Source: JADHUC01 sp964623055 (lineage in GTDB: Bacteria > Planctomycetota > Planctomycetia > Pirellulales > Pirellulaceae). From it: DNA of 64,000 nt. Below the pieces are notes generated by a model. It was not told where the DNA came from. It did not search any database and was given only the letters and a program-made list of their open reading frames with translations. Where the stretch lies: positions 7,936 through 71,935 of the forward strand of contig CAZURK010000036.1 in the NCBI GenBank assembly GCA_964623055.1, given 5' to 3'. Both the position numbers and the translations under genes were made by a program. How positions within the stretch are numbered: the first letter of the stretch is position 1; each line of letters opens with the position of its first letter. Positions 17,980 through 27,458 of the stretch are shown piece by piece.

Positions 17980-20900
17980 ATGTGCCCGGAACTGGTAGAC
18001 CGATTCAGGACACTCTGGGATAGTAGCGATTCCCCGCCCGACGTGTTCGTCTTTCTCGATGAACATGCCGAATCCGAGCTTTCCCAGAAACTCGCTGTAC
18101 TGTTGCAGGATCAGCAGTTCCGCTGGCAGACGGGGAGTCCTCTGATGGTCGAGGATTACTTGGCCAGAATCCCCGAACTCGCCAGCGACCCCGACATCAA
18201 GCTGACACTGGCAGTCGGAGAATTCCAGGCCCGGCGCGACGTCGACTCATTGCCCAGCGTTGGTGAGTTCACGGCCCGGTTTGCCGACATCAGCGATACG
18301 CTGCGGAGCAAGCTGTCCGAACTGTCTCCGGATGACATCAATGATGTTCTCCAGCTCGAGGCCACGATCACGCGTTCGTACGATTCGGGATCTACCGTCG
18401 CCGAAGATCAGATCGGCAGATACCGATTGGTCAGAGTGTTGGGCCAAGGGGCTTTCGGGCGAGTCCACTTGGCTATCGACGAGGAACTCCAGCGACAAGT
18501 GGCCGTCAAGGTTCCGACTCCTGAGCGATTTCACAAGCTGGAAGATGCGAAAGCCTACCTTGCCGAAGCTCGCACCGTCGCCAGCTTGGATCATCCGAAC
18601 ATCGTTCCCGTGCACGACATTGGACGAACCGACGACGGTTCGATCTACGTGGTCTCCAAGTTCATCGAGGGCAGCACGACCAATGAACTTGTGCATCAGA
18701 TTGTGTCGGTCGATCCTCCACCTCCACGGGAACTAGACCAGTCGATTCCGATGGAACTCGAACGCATCTGCCTGAAGGCGCTCTCCAAGCGATCCTCTGA
18801 CAGATATGACACAGCAGCGGAACTGGCCGACGACCTGCTCCACTGGCGCCACGGACCGGAACAGGCACACCCGGAATTGAAGGTCGTTCCCAAGGGATTG
18901 CGGTCGTTCGGCGCCAACGATGCCGATTTCTTCTTGGAACTGCTGCCCGGACCACGAGATCGAGAAGGACTGCCCGATAGTATCCGCTTCTGGAAGACTC
19001 GCATCGAAGAGACCGATCCCGACAAAACATTCAGCGTGGGCTTGATGTACGGCCCATCGGGGTGCGGCAAATCATCGCTGGTGAAAGCCGGATTGATCCC
19101 TCGCTTGTCCAAGGATGTCGTGGCGGTGTACATCGAGGCGACTGCCGAAGAGACCGAGGCTCGCACCCTGCGTGGACTCAGGAAGAAGTTGCCCGATCTG
19201 CCCGGCGCTCTCGGGTTGGTCGAGACCTTCGCCCTGCTGCGACGTGGCGAGCGGCGCAAGGTGGTGATCGTGCTGGATCAGTTGGAGCAATGGCTCCACG
19301 CTCACCGAATGGAGCAGCGGACCGAACTGGTCAATGCCTTGCGGCAGTGCGACGGCGCTGGGCTGCAAGCAGTCGTCATGGTGCGAGACGATTTCTCCAT
19401 GGCCGCATCCCGATTCATGCGGGAACTCGAGAATCGAATTCTGGAAGGGCGCAACTTTGCCACGGTCGACCTGTTCGACGTGGACCATGCGCGGAGAGTC
19501 CTCACCAAGTTTGGGCAAGCCTTCGGTAAACTCCCGTCACAACTCAGCAATCTTACCGACCAAGAGCGCGAGTTTGTGGATCGCGTGGCGACCGGTTTGG
19601 CGAACGACGGGAAGGTCGTGTGCGTTCGGCTGGCGCTGTTTGCTGAGATGGTCAAAGGCAGACCATGGGTGTCAGAGACGCTGGAAGAGGTGGGCGGCAC
19701 CGAGGGCGTTGGTGTCAATTTCTTGGAAGAAACCTTCAGCAGTCGTGACGCGAACCCCGACCACCGGGTCCATCGTCAAGCCGCTTGCGAAGTTCTCAAG
19801 GCCCTGCTACCGGAAGTTGGCATGGACATGAAGGGGCACATGCAGTCCCATGCGGAGTTGCTGGAAGCTTCGGGCTATCAGCATCGCCCCGCGGACTTCA
19901 ACGATCTGCTCCGTATCCTCGATGGCGAACTTCGCCTGATTACGCCCACGGATCCAGAAAGCGTTGAAACAGCATTCGGCGGCGATCCGGGCTCGAAACA
20001 CTATCAATTGACGCACGATTATCTGGTGCCGTCCCTGCGGGAATGGCTGACTCATAAACAGAGGGAGACAAGGCGAGGCCGAGCGGAACTGCGGTTGGCC
20101 GAACGGGCGGCGTTTTGGAACGCCAAACCGGAAAACCGGCATCTGCCATCAGCGTGGGAGTATCTTGCCATTGTCGGCCTCACGTCACGTCGGAATTGGA
20201 CCGAGCCCCAACGGCGAATGATGAAAAAGGCCGCGTGCGTGCGCGGAGTCCGTTGTTTTGTCGCGTTCGTACTGATCCTCGCGTTATTCGCGGGCATCGT
20301 GGTCACTCGCAACCATGTCGAAGAGTCCAGAAACCGTGCCAAAGTCAGCGGCCTGATCGAACAGTTGTTCGTGGCCGATATGGCTGCAGTTCCCGGAATC
20401 GTGGCGTCGCTGAAGAGGGATCCGGAACTGAGCATTCCGCTACTGGCGGATGTGGCGGACGATCCGGATCGGCCTGATGCAGACCGTTTGCGAGCGACAT
20501 TTGCACTGGCCGATCGCCCTGGTGATCAGGCGTCGCGATTGATCGAGTATGCCCTTACTTCGGACCTCTCTGCGTTGACCGCGATCCGCAATCGGCTTGC
20601 CCCCTACGCTAGAGCATTGACCGAGGAACTTTGGAGTAGGGCGCGACTCGAAACTTCGACTCCGTCGTCACAGCTTCGAGTCGGAGTGCTACTGGCCGTG
20701 GCCGACCCTGCTGGAGATGGCTGGGAGGAGATGGCGCCGTCGGTCGTCAACGCACTTCTGGCCGAAAACACACTCGATCTTGACGCCTGGGGCGAACTCC
20801 TGCGCCCGGTGGCACCTGCACTGACGCCGAGATTGCGGGAACGGTTTTTCGATGCGTCGGCCACATCCGCTGAACGGGCGACTGCAGCCCGAGTGTTGGC

Positions 20901-22233
20901 TCGTTACGCTGACGCCGCTCTTCTCGTTGAACTACTGCTAGAAGCCGACGCTCCGCAGTTTTCGATGTTGTTTCCGGCCACGTCGAAACACCAGAACGCC
21001 GTGGTCGATGCGGTTCGCAAGGTACTAGAAAAAGACGGGGACACGTCCACGGTGGATGACCGCATCCGTCGCGCGAGGCGACTGCGAAATGCCGCCGTCA
21101 CGCTGTTCAGACTTGAGCCCGCCAGCGGTATTGAACCAGTTCTGTCGGCCTCCACCGATCCAACTGCCCGATCAAGCCTCATTTTAGAGATGCGCGATTT
21201 CGGCGTTCCTCCGGCGACGTTGCTGAAAGCTCTGGACCAGTGGCGCGATCCATTTGCGCGTCAGGCACTGCTGTTGGCGATCGAACCCTACCGCGGCAAG
21301 GAACTGTCTTCGACGATGGAACAGGCTCTGGTCGATCAGCTTGTGGATCTGTTACGAACTGGTCGGAATCAGGCAGAACGCAGCGCGGCCGCATGGCTAC
21401 TAAGAAGCTGGGAACGCGAAGACGCGGTACGCAGCATGATCAAGGAGCTTCCCAAGACATCCTCTCCTGTGGAGGGCCCAGCGCGTGAGTGGTGGATGAC
21501 TTCAGAGGGCCACACGATGACGATCGTACGAGGGCCCGTGACTTTCAATATGGGTTCTCCTAGAGGCGAGCCCGGACGGGAAGACGGCGAAACGCTGACC
21601 GAGACAACCATCGCCCACAGCTTCGCCGTCAGCGTTCACGAGGTAACGATGCAACAATACCAGCGTTTTCAGCCGGATGCAGGCTTCGCTCGGGACGTAG
21701 CAGATGACCCACAATGCCCTGCAAACAGGGTGTCATTCGACGGGGCGATGCAGTACTGCCGGTGGCTGAGTGAACGGGAGGGAGTGCCCGAAGACCAGAT
21801 GTGCTATCGTCTGCTGTCCGAGATAGAACCGACCGACGCGATCCACTCCGAAGAGCAGCTATTGCGAACCGGTTATCGGCTGCTGACCGAAGGAGAATGG
21901 GAATACGTTTGCCGTGCCGGATCGACGACCCGTTGGTTCTCCGGCGCCAGCGAAGAGCACCTGCGGCATTTCGCGTGGTTCGCCCTGAGCGCCGGCGAAC
22001 GTCTGCACCCGGTCGGCCTGTCGCGGCCGAATCCGTTTGGTTTGTTCGACGTCACTGGCAACGTGGCCGAGTGGTGCCACTCGAGCGCGAACCCGGGAAA
22101 GTACGCGCTGCGTGGAGGAAGCTACGACTGGCCGGCCCGACGTGTGCGGTCGGCTCAACGCTACTACCAGTCGAACACGCCGTACAGCTACACCGGCCTC
22201 CGGATTGCACGCACAATCGTGTTTGACCGGTGA
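17980..22233 (+). CDS. Pseudokinase-STAND NTPase-formylglycine-generating-enzyme-like fusion protein
   Basis: A 1417-aa protein starting at ATG 17980, six bases after AGAGGA (a TTG start at 17974 is possible). Domains in order: a planctomycete kinase N-terminal region; a kinase N-lobe (YRLVRVLGQGAFGRVHLA, then AVKV); the hinge VSKFIEGST directly joined to the end of the C-lobe (TNELVHQIVSVDPPPP…LERICLKALSKRSSDRY). The HRD loop, DFG and APE segments are missing. A STAND-type NTPase follows (Walker A GPSGCGKSS, Walker B VVIVLDQLEQW), then a transmembrane helix (CFVAFVLILALFAGIVV), HEAT-like helices, and an FGE-sulfatase domain (FNMGS, GYRLLTEGEWEYVCRAG, NVAEWCHSS, LRGGSYDWPARRVRSA). Probably a membrane signalling protein; kinase activity is not expected. 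Confidence 0.85.
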   Translation: MCPELVDRFRTLWDSSDSPPDVFVFLDEHAESELSQKLAVLLQDQQFRWQTGSPLMVEDYLARIPELASDPDIKLTLAVGEFQARRDVDSLPSVGEFTARFADISDTLRSKLSELSPDDINDVLQLEATITRSYDSGSTVAEDQIGRYRLVRVLGQGAFGRVHLAIDEELQRQVAVKVPTPERFHKLEDAKAYLAEARTVASLDHPNIVPVHDIGRTDDGSIYVVSKFIEGSTTNELVHQIVSVDPPPPRELDQSIPMELERICLKALSKRSSDRYDTAAELADDLLHWRHGPEQAHPELKVVPKGLRSFGANDADFFLELLPGPRDREGLPDSIRFWKTRIEETDPDKTFSVGLMYGPSGCGKSSLVKAGLIPRLSKDVVAVYIEATAEETEARTLRGLRKKLPDLPGALGLVETFALLRRGERRKVVIVLDQLEQWLHAHRMEQRTELVNALRQCDGAGLQAVVMVRDDFSMAASRFMRELENRILEGRNFATVDLFDVDHARRVLTKFGQAFGKLPSQLSNLTDQEREFVDRVATGLANDGKVVCVRLALFAEMVKGRPWVSETLEEVGGTEGVGVNFLEETFSSRDANPDHRVHRQAACEVLKALLPEVGMDMKGHMQSHAELLEASGYQHRPADFNDLLRILDGELRLITPTDPESVETAFGGDPGSKHYQLTHDYLVPSLREWLTHKQRETRRGRAELRLAERAAFWNAKPENRHLPSAWEYLAIVGLTSRRNWTEPQRRMMKKAACVRGVRCFVAFVLILALFAGIVVTRNHVEESRNRAKVSGLIEQLFVADMAAVPGIVASLKRDPELSIPLLADVADDPDRPDADRLRATFALADRPGDQASRLIEYALTSDLSALTAIRNRLAPYARALTEELWSRARLETSTPSSQLRVGVLLAVADPAGDGWEEMAPSVVNALLAENTLDLDAWGELLRPVAPALTPRLRERFFDASATSAERATAARVLARYADAALLVELLLEADAPQFSMLFPATSKHQNAVVDAVRKVLEKDGDTSTVDDRIRRARRLRNAAVTLFRLEPASGIEPVLSASTDPTARSSLILEMRDFGVPPATLLKALDQWRDPFARQALLLAIEPYRGKELSSTMEQALVDQLVDLLRTGRNQAERSAAAWLLRSWEREDAVRSMIKELPKTSSPVEGPAREWWMTSEGHTMTIVRGPVTFNMGSPRGEPGREDGETLTETTIAHSFAVSVHEVTMQQYQRFQPDAGFARDVADDPQCPANRVSFDGAMQYCRWLSEREGVPEDQMCYRLLSEIEPTDAIHSEEQLLRTGYRLLTEGEWEYVCRAGSTTRWFSGASEEHLRHFAWFALSAGERLHPVGLSRPNPFGLFDVTGNVAEWCHSSANPGKYALRGGSYDWPARRVRSAQRYYQSNTPYSYTGLRIARTIVFDR

Positions 22234-22297
22234 AGCGTCCTTACTTGCTGCATCGGCGGGCGTCGCCTCAACCACCTAACCGTGAGTCACGCCACAG

Positions 22298-23602
22298 TTA
22301 GGCCTCCAGGACGCGCATGCGGACACTTTCCTCGTGCACGCATGGCAGTTGGTCGATCTCCTGAATTGCTGCCTGGGTGTCGCCTTCGGTCGCCGTGTGC
22401 GTCATGATTACCAGTGGTACCGTGTCGGCGTGGGCGTCTTCGTCCGGTTCGTGCTGGATCACCGAAGCGATCGAAACGTTGTTTCGTCCCAGGACGCCAG
22501 CTATCTCCCCCAATACGCCTGGTTGGTCCTTGACTGTCAGATGCAGAAAGTAGCGGGCTGGCAGTTTTGCGAAGTCGCGCACGGTCACGCGTGATTTGCC
22601 CTTGGACCATAGCTCCAACGTCTGAAATGTAACCTTTGTGCGGCCCACAACCGTGTCGATCATATCGGCCACAACGGCCGACGCCGTGGGGTTCTGGCCA
22701 GCCCCGAGACCGTGATAGAACACACGGCCAACGGCGTCGCCCACGACGCTGATCGCATTGTAGGCTTCGCGCACCTCGGCCAGCGGTCGCCCAATGCGGA
22801 CCAGTGTCGGCGACACGTGTAGTTCCAGGCCTTCCTCGGCAAGCCGGGCAACGGCCAACAGTTTCACCCGGTATCCCAATTCCTTGGCGTAGCGAAGGTC
22901 GGCCGGATCCAGTTTGTCGATGCCGACCCGCGGAATGTCCTGCCAGTGTACGCGAGCCCCGAACGCCAAATGTGCCAGGATGGCCAGCTTCTGGGCCGCA
23001 TCGGTGCCGTCCACGTCCATGGTCGGATCGGCTTCGGCCAATCCGCGACGCTGAGCGTCCTTCACCGCGTCGTCGTAGTCGGCCCCGTGCTCCTCCATCT
23101 GCGAGACGATGAAGTTGCTTGTTCCGTTCAGGATGCCACGCAACGAGGTGATCTGATTGGCCGAAAGACACTGGCTGATGTTCGCAATGATCGGCACGCC
23201 GCCGGCCACCGACGCTTCGAAAGCAATCGAACGCCCCAATTCGCGGGCTCGATCGAACAGCTCAGGACCGTGCTCTGCCAACAACGCTTTGTTGGCCGTC
23301 ACGATGTCCTTTCCGCTTTCTAGCAGCCGCAACATGATCGTACGAGCCGGCTCGATGCCCCCGATCACCTGGGCAACCACTTTGATATCCGGATTGTCAG
23401 TGACCTTGGACAGATCGTCCGTCAGCAGACCATCGGGAAGCTCCACGTCGCGGGGCGTCGTCACATCGATATCGACGATCTGCTCCAAAACCAATCCACG
23501 CCCAGCATGCCGCGCCAAGCGGTCTCCCTGTTCCAGCAACAGACGAGCGACACCAGTACCTATGGTACCGAATCCGACAATTGCGACTTTGGTGTTTTCC
23601 AT
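22298..23602 (-). CDS. hom: Homoserine dehydrogenase
   Basis: A 434-aa enzyme that reduces aspartate semialdehyde to homoserine for threonine and methionine synthesis. It opens MENTKVAIVGFGTIGTGVARLL, the NAD(P)-binding Rossmann motif. VTANKALLAEHG, GVPIIANI, LRGILNGTSNFI and GLAEADPTMDVDGTDAAQKL are hallmark segments of substrate binding and catalysis. The last roughly 80 residues (YFLHLTVKDQPGVLGEIAGVLG) are an ACT domain for allosteric control by an amino acid. The frame runs 23 codons further upstream, but family members start at this Met. tRNA-Lys lies 122 bases upstream in the same direction. Confidence 0.95.
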   Translation of the reverse strand: MENTKVAIVGFGTIGTGVARLLLEQGDRLARHAGRGLVLEQIVDIDVTTPRDVELPDGLLTDDLSKVTDNPDIKVVAQVIGGIEPARTIMLRLLESGKDIVTANKALLAEHGPELFDRARELGRSIAFEASVAGGVPIIANISQCLSANQITSLRGILNGTSNFIVSQMEEHGADYDDAVKDAQRRGLAEADPTMDVDGTDAAQKLAILAHLAFGARVHWQDIPRVGIDKLDPADLRYAKELGYRVKLLAVARLAEEGLELHVSPTLVRIGRPLAEVREAYNAISVVGDAVGRVFYHGLGAGQNPTASAVVADMIDTVVGRTKVTFQTLELWSKGKSRVTVRDFAKLPARYFLHLTVKDQPGVLGEIAGVLGRNNVSIASVIQHEPDEDAHADTVPLVIMTHTATEGDTQAAIQEIDQLPCVHEESVRMRVLEA

Positions 23603-23724
23603 GGAAAATCTGCGCGGATGTGTCCCGCCTGGGACTCGATTAGGAAGACCAGAAAGGCTGGGACTGCCCACCAGCGAGGGGCGAGTCGCGCAAGATCCTT
23701 CCGTGCGACCCCCATTACGGCGAG

Positions 23725-23797
<73 letters not shown>

Positions 23798-24149
23798 CGA
23801 AACAAGCTACTATAGGCCGTTACCTCGGAAAGTCTAGGGGCGGTGGGCGTCGCTATTCTGGCGACTCGCTGTCGCGGCTGGCGATACGAAGACCACGGTG
23901 GCGGGCTTGAACACCATTGGCACTCGCGTATGGACGAATACCGTTCCCTTGATCAGAGGCGCGAGTGTATTGACAGGCCACCCTGGAAACGTCAGTTTTT
24001 CTTGATGACTCTTGCGCGAACGCCAAACTGGGAATATGACGAATCAGCGATTTCTTCGCCTACCGCGACAACGAGTATGTGGACCAGTACGGCGAACCAC
24101 TCATCGGTAGGTGCGGATGAGCACTACTTGGCTACAGGATGAATTACCC
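23798..24149. other. Intergenic region, no gene recognised
   Basis: About 350 bases between divergent tRNA-Lys and the ceramidase-family gene. Small frames here show no family features. Promoters for both directions presumably lie in this stretch, but I could not fix one. Confidence 0.5.
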
Positions 24150-25541
24150 ATGTTTTCAAACACTCGAACCAAGAACCGACTGTTGATCCCAGCCCTGCTG
24201 ATCGTCTGCGTCGCGCTTTGCTACTCTGCCTCTGCCAAGCCCAACGAAACCGATTTGCGGATCGGGCTTGCGTCGGCGAAGATCACGCCCGACGAGCCGA
24301 TTCGGATGGCTGGCTACGGTTCGCGGAACAAGCCGTCAGAAGGCGTGCTGGCCGACCTTTACGCCAAGGCGATGGCGTTCGAGGATGGCCGGGGCGAGCG
24401 AGCGATTCTCCTGACGGCGGACGTGATCGGCTACAACGCCAAGGTGGCCGATTTCATCTGCGGCCAGATCACGGAAAAGACCGCTCTCAAACGCCGGCAG
24501 ATCCTCTTGAACCCATCACATACGCACACGGGCCCAGTGATCGGCATTCCGGGCGCAGCCGGGTACGATCTGGAGGGCGAAGAGGCGGAATGCGTTCACC
24601 AGTATGGCGAGAGACTGGCCGGCCAACTGGCCGAGTTGGCGGCCGCGGCCCTGGCCGATTTGAAGCCGGCCAAAGTGTCCTGGGGCATTGGCGTGACGAA
24701 TATCGTGATGAACCGACGGGAGTTCACCGAACGAGGCGTCCGACTCGGATTCAACCCGCGAGGGTACGTCGATCGGAGCGTACCTGTGTTGTGTGTCGAT
24801 TCGCCGGACGGGCGGCTGCGAGCGATGGTTTTCGGTTGCGCTTGTCACAATACGACGCTGACCGGCAAGCACTATGAATTGTCGGGCGACTACGCCGGTT
24901 TCGCGCAGCAATACATCGAGGAGCAACATCCCGGCGTGCAGGCCATGTTCATGATCGGCTGCGGCGGTAGTGCGAATCCCTATCCCCGCGGCACGGTCGA
25001 GGCGGCAGAGCAGAACGGGCGCAGCCTGGGTGCGGAGGTGTGCCGCGTGGCCGCTGATAAGCTTGCACCGGTGCGCGGGCCGCTGCGTGTGGAATTCGAA
25101 TACGCCGATTTGCCGCTGAAGCCCATCCCCCCGCGCGAACAGTTGGAGGAGATGATCAAGGGACCGAGCTACATCGCGTTCAACGCTCGGCAGATGATCG
25201 AGGCTCTGGATAAGGGCGAATCACTCCCCACGGCGTATTCCGCCCCGATTGCCGTCTGGCAGTTTGGCGGCGATCTCACCATGGTTGCCCTGTCCGGCGA
25301 GGTGGTCAACGGATACGTACCGCTTGTGGAAACGGCGATTGGCCCTCGCAAGCTGTGGATAGCCGGTTTCTCAAACGACTGTTTTGGCTACCTGCCCACC
25401 GCAAAGGTGCTGGCCGAAGGTGGCTACGAGACGCGATGCCTGTACACCAAGCCCGGTTTCTTCCCGCCTGAGGTGGAAGGCGTGGTCCTCGCCAAAGTCC
25501 GCCAGATGGCTGCGAAAGCCGGGCGTGCGACGCCCGACTGA
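24150..25541 (+). CDS. Neutral/alkaline ceramidase-like secreted hydrolase
   Basis: A 463-aa protein with a signal peptide (LLIPALLIVCVALCYSASA). The mature start (LRIGLASAKITPDEPIRMAGYGSR) is typical of the N-terminal domain of the neutral/alkaline non-lysosomal ceramidase family. LNPSHTHTGPV carries the zinc-binding histidines and HNTTLTG the following conserved segment; MIGCGGSANPYPRGT is also shared. Planctomycetes hold many such short members whose substrate is unknown, so hydrolysis of an amide-linked lipid is only inferred. I chose ATG 24150 because the signal peptide follows directly; an in-frame ATG at 24111 lacks one. It begins the cluster of sulfatase and sialidase genes. Confidence 0.8.
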   Translation: MFSNTRTKNRLLIPALLIVCVALCYSASAKPNETDLRIGLASAKITPDEPIRMAGYGSRNKPSEGVLADLYAKAMAFEDGRGERAILLTADVIGYNAKVADFICGQITEKTALKRRQILLNPSHTHTGPVIGIPGAAGYDLEGEEAECVHQYGERLAGQLAELAAAALADLKPAKVSWGIGVTNIVMNRREFTERGVRLGFNPRGYVDRSVPVLCVDSPDGRLRAMVFGCACHNTTLTGKHYELSGDYAGFAQQYIEEQHPGVQAMFMIGCGGSANPYPRGTVEAAEQNGRSLGAEVCRVAADKLAPVRGPLRVEFEYADLPLKPIPPREQLEEMIKGPSYIAFNARQMIEALDKGESLPTAYSAPIAVWQFGGDLTMVALSGEVVNGYVPLVETAIGPRKLWIAGFSNDCFGYLPTAKVLAEGGYETRCLYTKPGFFPPEVEGVVLAKVRQMAAKAGRATPD

Positions 25542-25606
25542 GACATGCCGACGAGTATCTTCGATATCCGTGATGCGATGAATTGCATCGGGTCTGATTA
25601 TCTCTA

Positions 25607-27277
25607 TTACTTGCGTGAACCGTCGCATGGCAAAGTGAACTGCCAGCCCTGGTCTAGCTGACTGCATAGTTCGCTCACGATATCAGGGTTGCTGCTGGCG
25701 ATGTTTCTGGTTTCGTCCGGATATGTCTTATGGTCGTAAAGTTCGACGAACAGCGGTTCCGCCTTCGAATCGCGGTGGTCGCGCCATACGACAATGCGGT
25801 AGCGTTCTGTGCGCATCGTGTATCCCATAAGGTGATTCTCGAACAGTTCGCGGTTCCACGTATCGCCTTGCTGCTTGATGATGCGCTGCTCGACCTCTTT
25901 GATCAGTGGTCCAAAGAAAGTCTGACGCATGCCGGGTGACAACGGATTCGCGGCCCACTCTCGCAATGCGGGGTTGGGGAACTGGCTGAAGGCTGCTCTC
26001 TTCCACGGTTGGTTGAGATTCTCCAGCAGCGGTGCAAAACTGTGGCCTTCCAGATGATCGGGAAGCGGTATGCCGGCCAGATCGCAGAGTGTCGGGTACA
26101 TGTCGACCAATTCCACGAGCGCGTCGGTCGATTTGCCTCGAACCTCCATGTCCGGCGTCCAAATGATCAGCGGCACGCGTGTGGCGACTTCGTAGTTGGT
26201 CGCTTTGCCCCAGATGCCCATGTCGCCAAGGTGCCAACCATGGTCGCCCCAGACGATGATGATGGTGTTGTCGCGTAACTCGGCTTCTTCGAGTGCCGTA
26301 ATCAGGCGACCAATCTGCGCGTCGACATAGCTGGCGCATGCGTAGTATCCGTGAAGCAGTGTGCGGGCAAGTTCGTCGCCGATGGGGCCGGATTTGGGAA
26401 TGCCATGCCGGGTCCGAAGCTCGAAAGAGGCGTGCAGCCCGGTGGCTGCGCCGTCTCGCGGCGGTTGGTCTTGCGTGGCGAGTTTGATGTCGGCTGGATC
26501 GTATAGGTCCCAGTAGCGTTTCGGGGCGTTGAAGTCGAGGTGCGGCTTGGTGAAGCCGAGCGCGAGAAAGAGTGGCTTGTCTCGGTTCTTTTCCAGATGG
26601 TCCTCGAATGTGGCGATGGCGAGCCGAGTGTTGAATCCATCCCAGTAACCGTGATCGGGCACATCGGCCGCTTCGTACGCCGGACCGTGGATCAGGCCGC
26701 CGGAACCTTCCTGGCCGTACTTCGCCCGCATCTTCTCGCTATTTGCTCGCCATAGTTGCTGGTTCTCCGGCAGGGCGTAGCCGCCGGGGTTCACTGGCCG
26801 TTTCACCTCGCAGCGGCGCCAGGCGGGCCTGCGACTCCACGAATATTCGTCGTCGGTCATGCGCGCGTGATAGATCTTGCCGCAATAGAAGGTCTCGTAT
26901 CCGTGGGCGATGAAATGCTGCGGCAGAGTGACAATGTTCGGATTCAGTTCGCGGAAGTAGGCCGTGTTCTCGATTACGCCGATGGTATCCGGGCGTGCTC
27001 CCGTCATCAGGCTCGCGCGCGACGGACTGCAGATCGCCTGCTGGCAATAGGCGCGGTTGAAGAGCAGACCGTCGGCGGCCAACCTGTCAAGGTTGGGAGT
27101 CTTGACGATGTCGGAGCCGTAACAAGCCAGCTCCGGCCGCAAGTCGTCAATCGCGATGAACAGAACGTTGGGCCGGTCATCCGCACTACCGCCGCGAGCT
27201 GCCGGTGCCAAAAGTAGCGTGCCGGAAAATAAACCTGCGATTAGCCAATTCCCAAACGACATTCGGGCAAACATCAT
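25607..27277 (-). CDS. Secreted sulfatase, iduronate-2-sulfatase-like
   Basis: A 556-aa sulfatase. A signal peptide (LIAGLFSGTLLLAPAARG) precedes RPNVLFIAIDDLRPELACYG with metal-binding Asp residues. The formylglycine motif CSPSRASLMTG starts at Cys83. The segments GKIYHA, FLALGFTKPHLDFNAP and IVWGDHGWHLGDMGIWGK are typical of iduronate-2-sulfatase-like planctomycete enzymes. AAGGGA lies four bases before the ATG at 27277; 27274 is an equal candidate, and a longer frame opens at 27313. It is divergent from the double sialidase gene, sharing a 181-bp intergenic region, and may act on the same sulfated glycan. Confidence 0.88.
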   Translation of the reverse strand: MMFARMSFGNWLIAGLFSGTLLLAPAARGGSADDRPNVLFIAIDDLRPELACYGSDIVKTPNLDRLAADGLLFNRAYCQQAICSPSRASLMTGARPDTIGVIENTAYFRELNPNIVTLPQHFIAHGYETFYCGKIYHARMTDDEYSWSRRPAWRRCEVKRPVNPGGYALPENQQLWRANSEKMRAKYGQEGSGGLIHGPAYEAADVPDHGYWDGFNTRLAIATFEDHLEKNRDKPLFLALGFTKPHLDFNAPKRYWDLYDPADIKLATQDQPPRDGAATGLHASFELRTRHGIPKSGPIGDELARTLLHGYYACASYVDAQIGRLITALEEAELRDNTIIIVWGDHGWHLGDMGIWGKATNYEVATRVPLIIWTPDMEVRGKSTDALVELVDMYPTLCDLAGIPLPDHLEGHSFAPLLENLNQPWKRAAFSQFPNPALREWAANPLSPGMRQTFFGPLIKEVEQRIIKQQGDTWNRELFENHLMGYTMRTERYRIVVWRDHRDSKAEPLFVELYDHKTYPDETRNIASSNPDIVSELCSQLDQGWQFTLPCDGSRK

Positions 27278-27458
27278 AAGTCCCTTCTGTTTCTGGGTGG
27301 AGCGCCGCCTCACGATTGAAACGGCAACCGCTACACTTGTATCGCCTCAGGCGTCATAATTCAACGGTCCTGTCGCAAGTCACCCTTCGAGCAGAGTAAG
27401 AACTCTCGGAAGATACGTTTCTACTGAGCATTCGAAGAGAGGTAGGAAGGCAAGCAAC

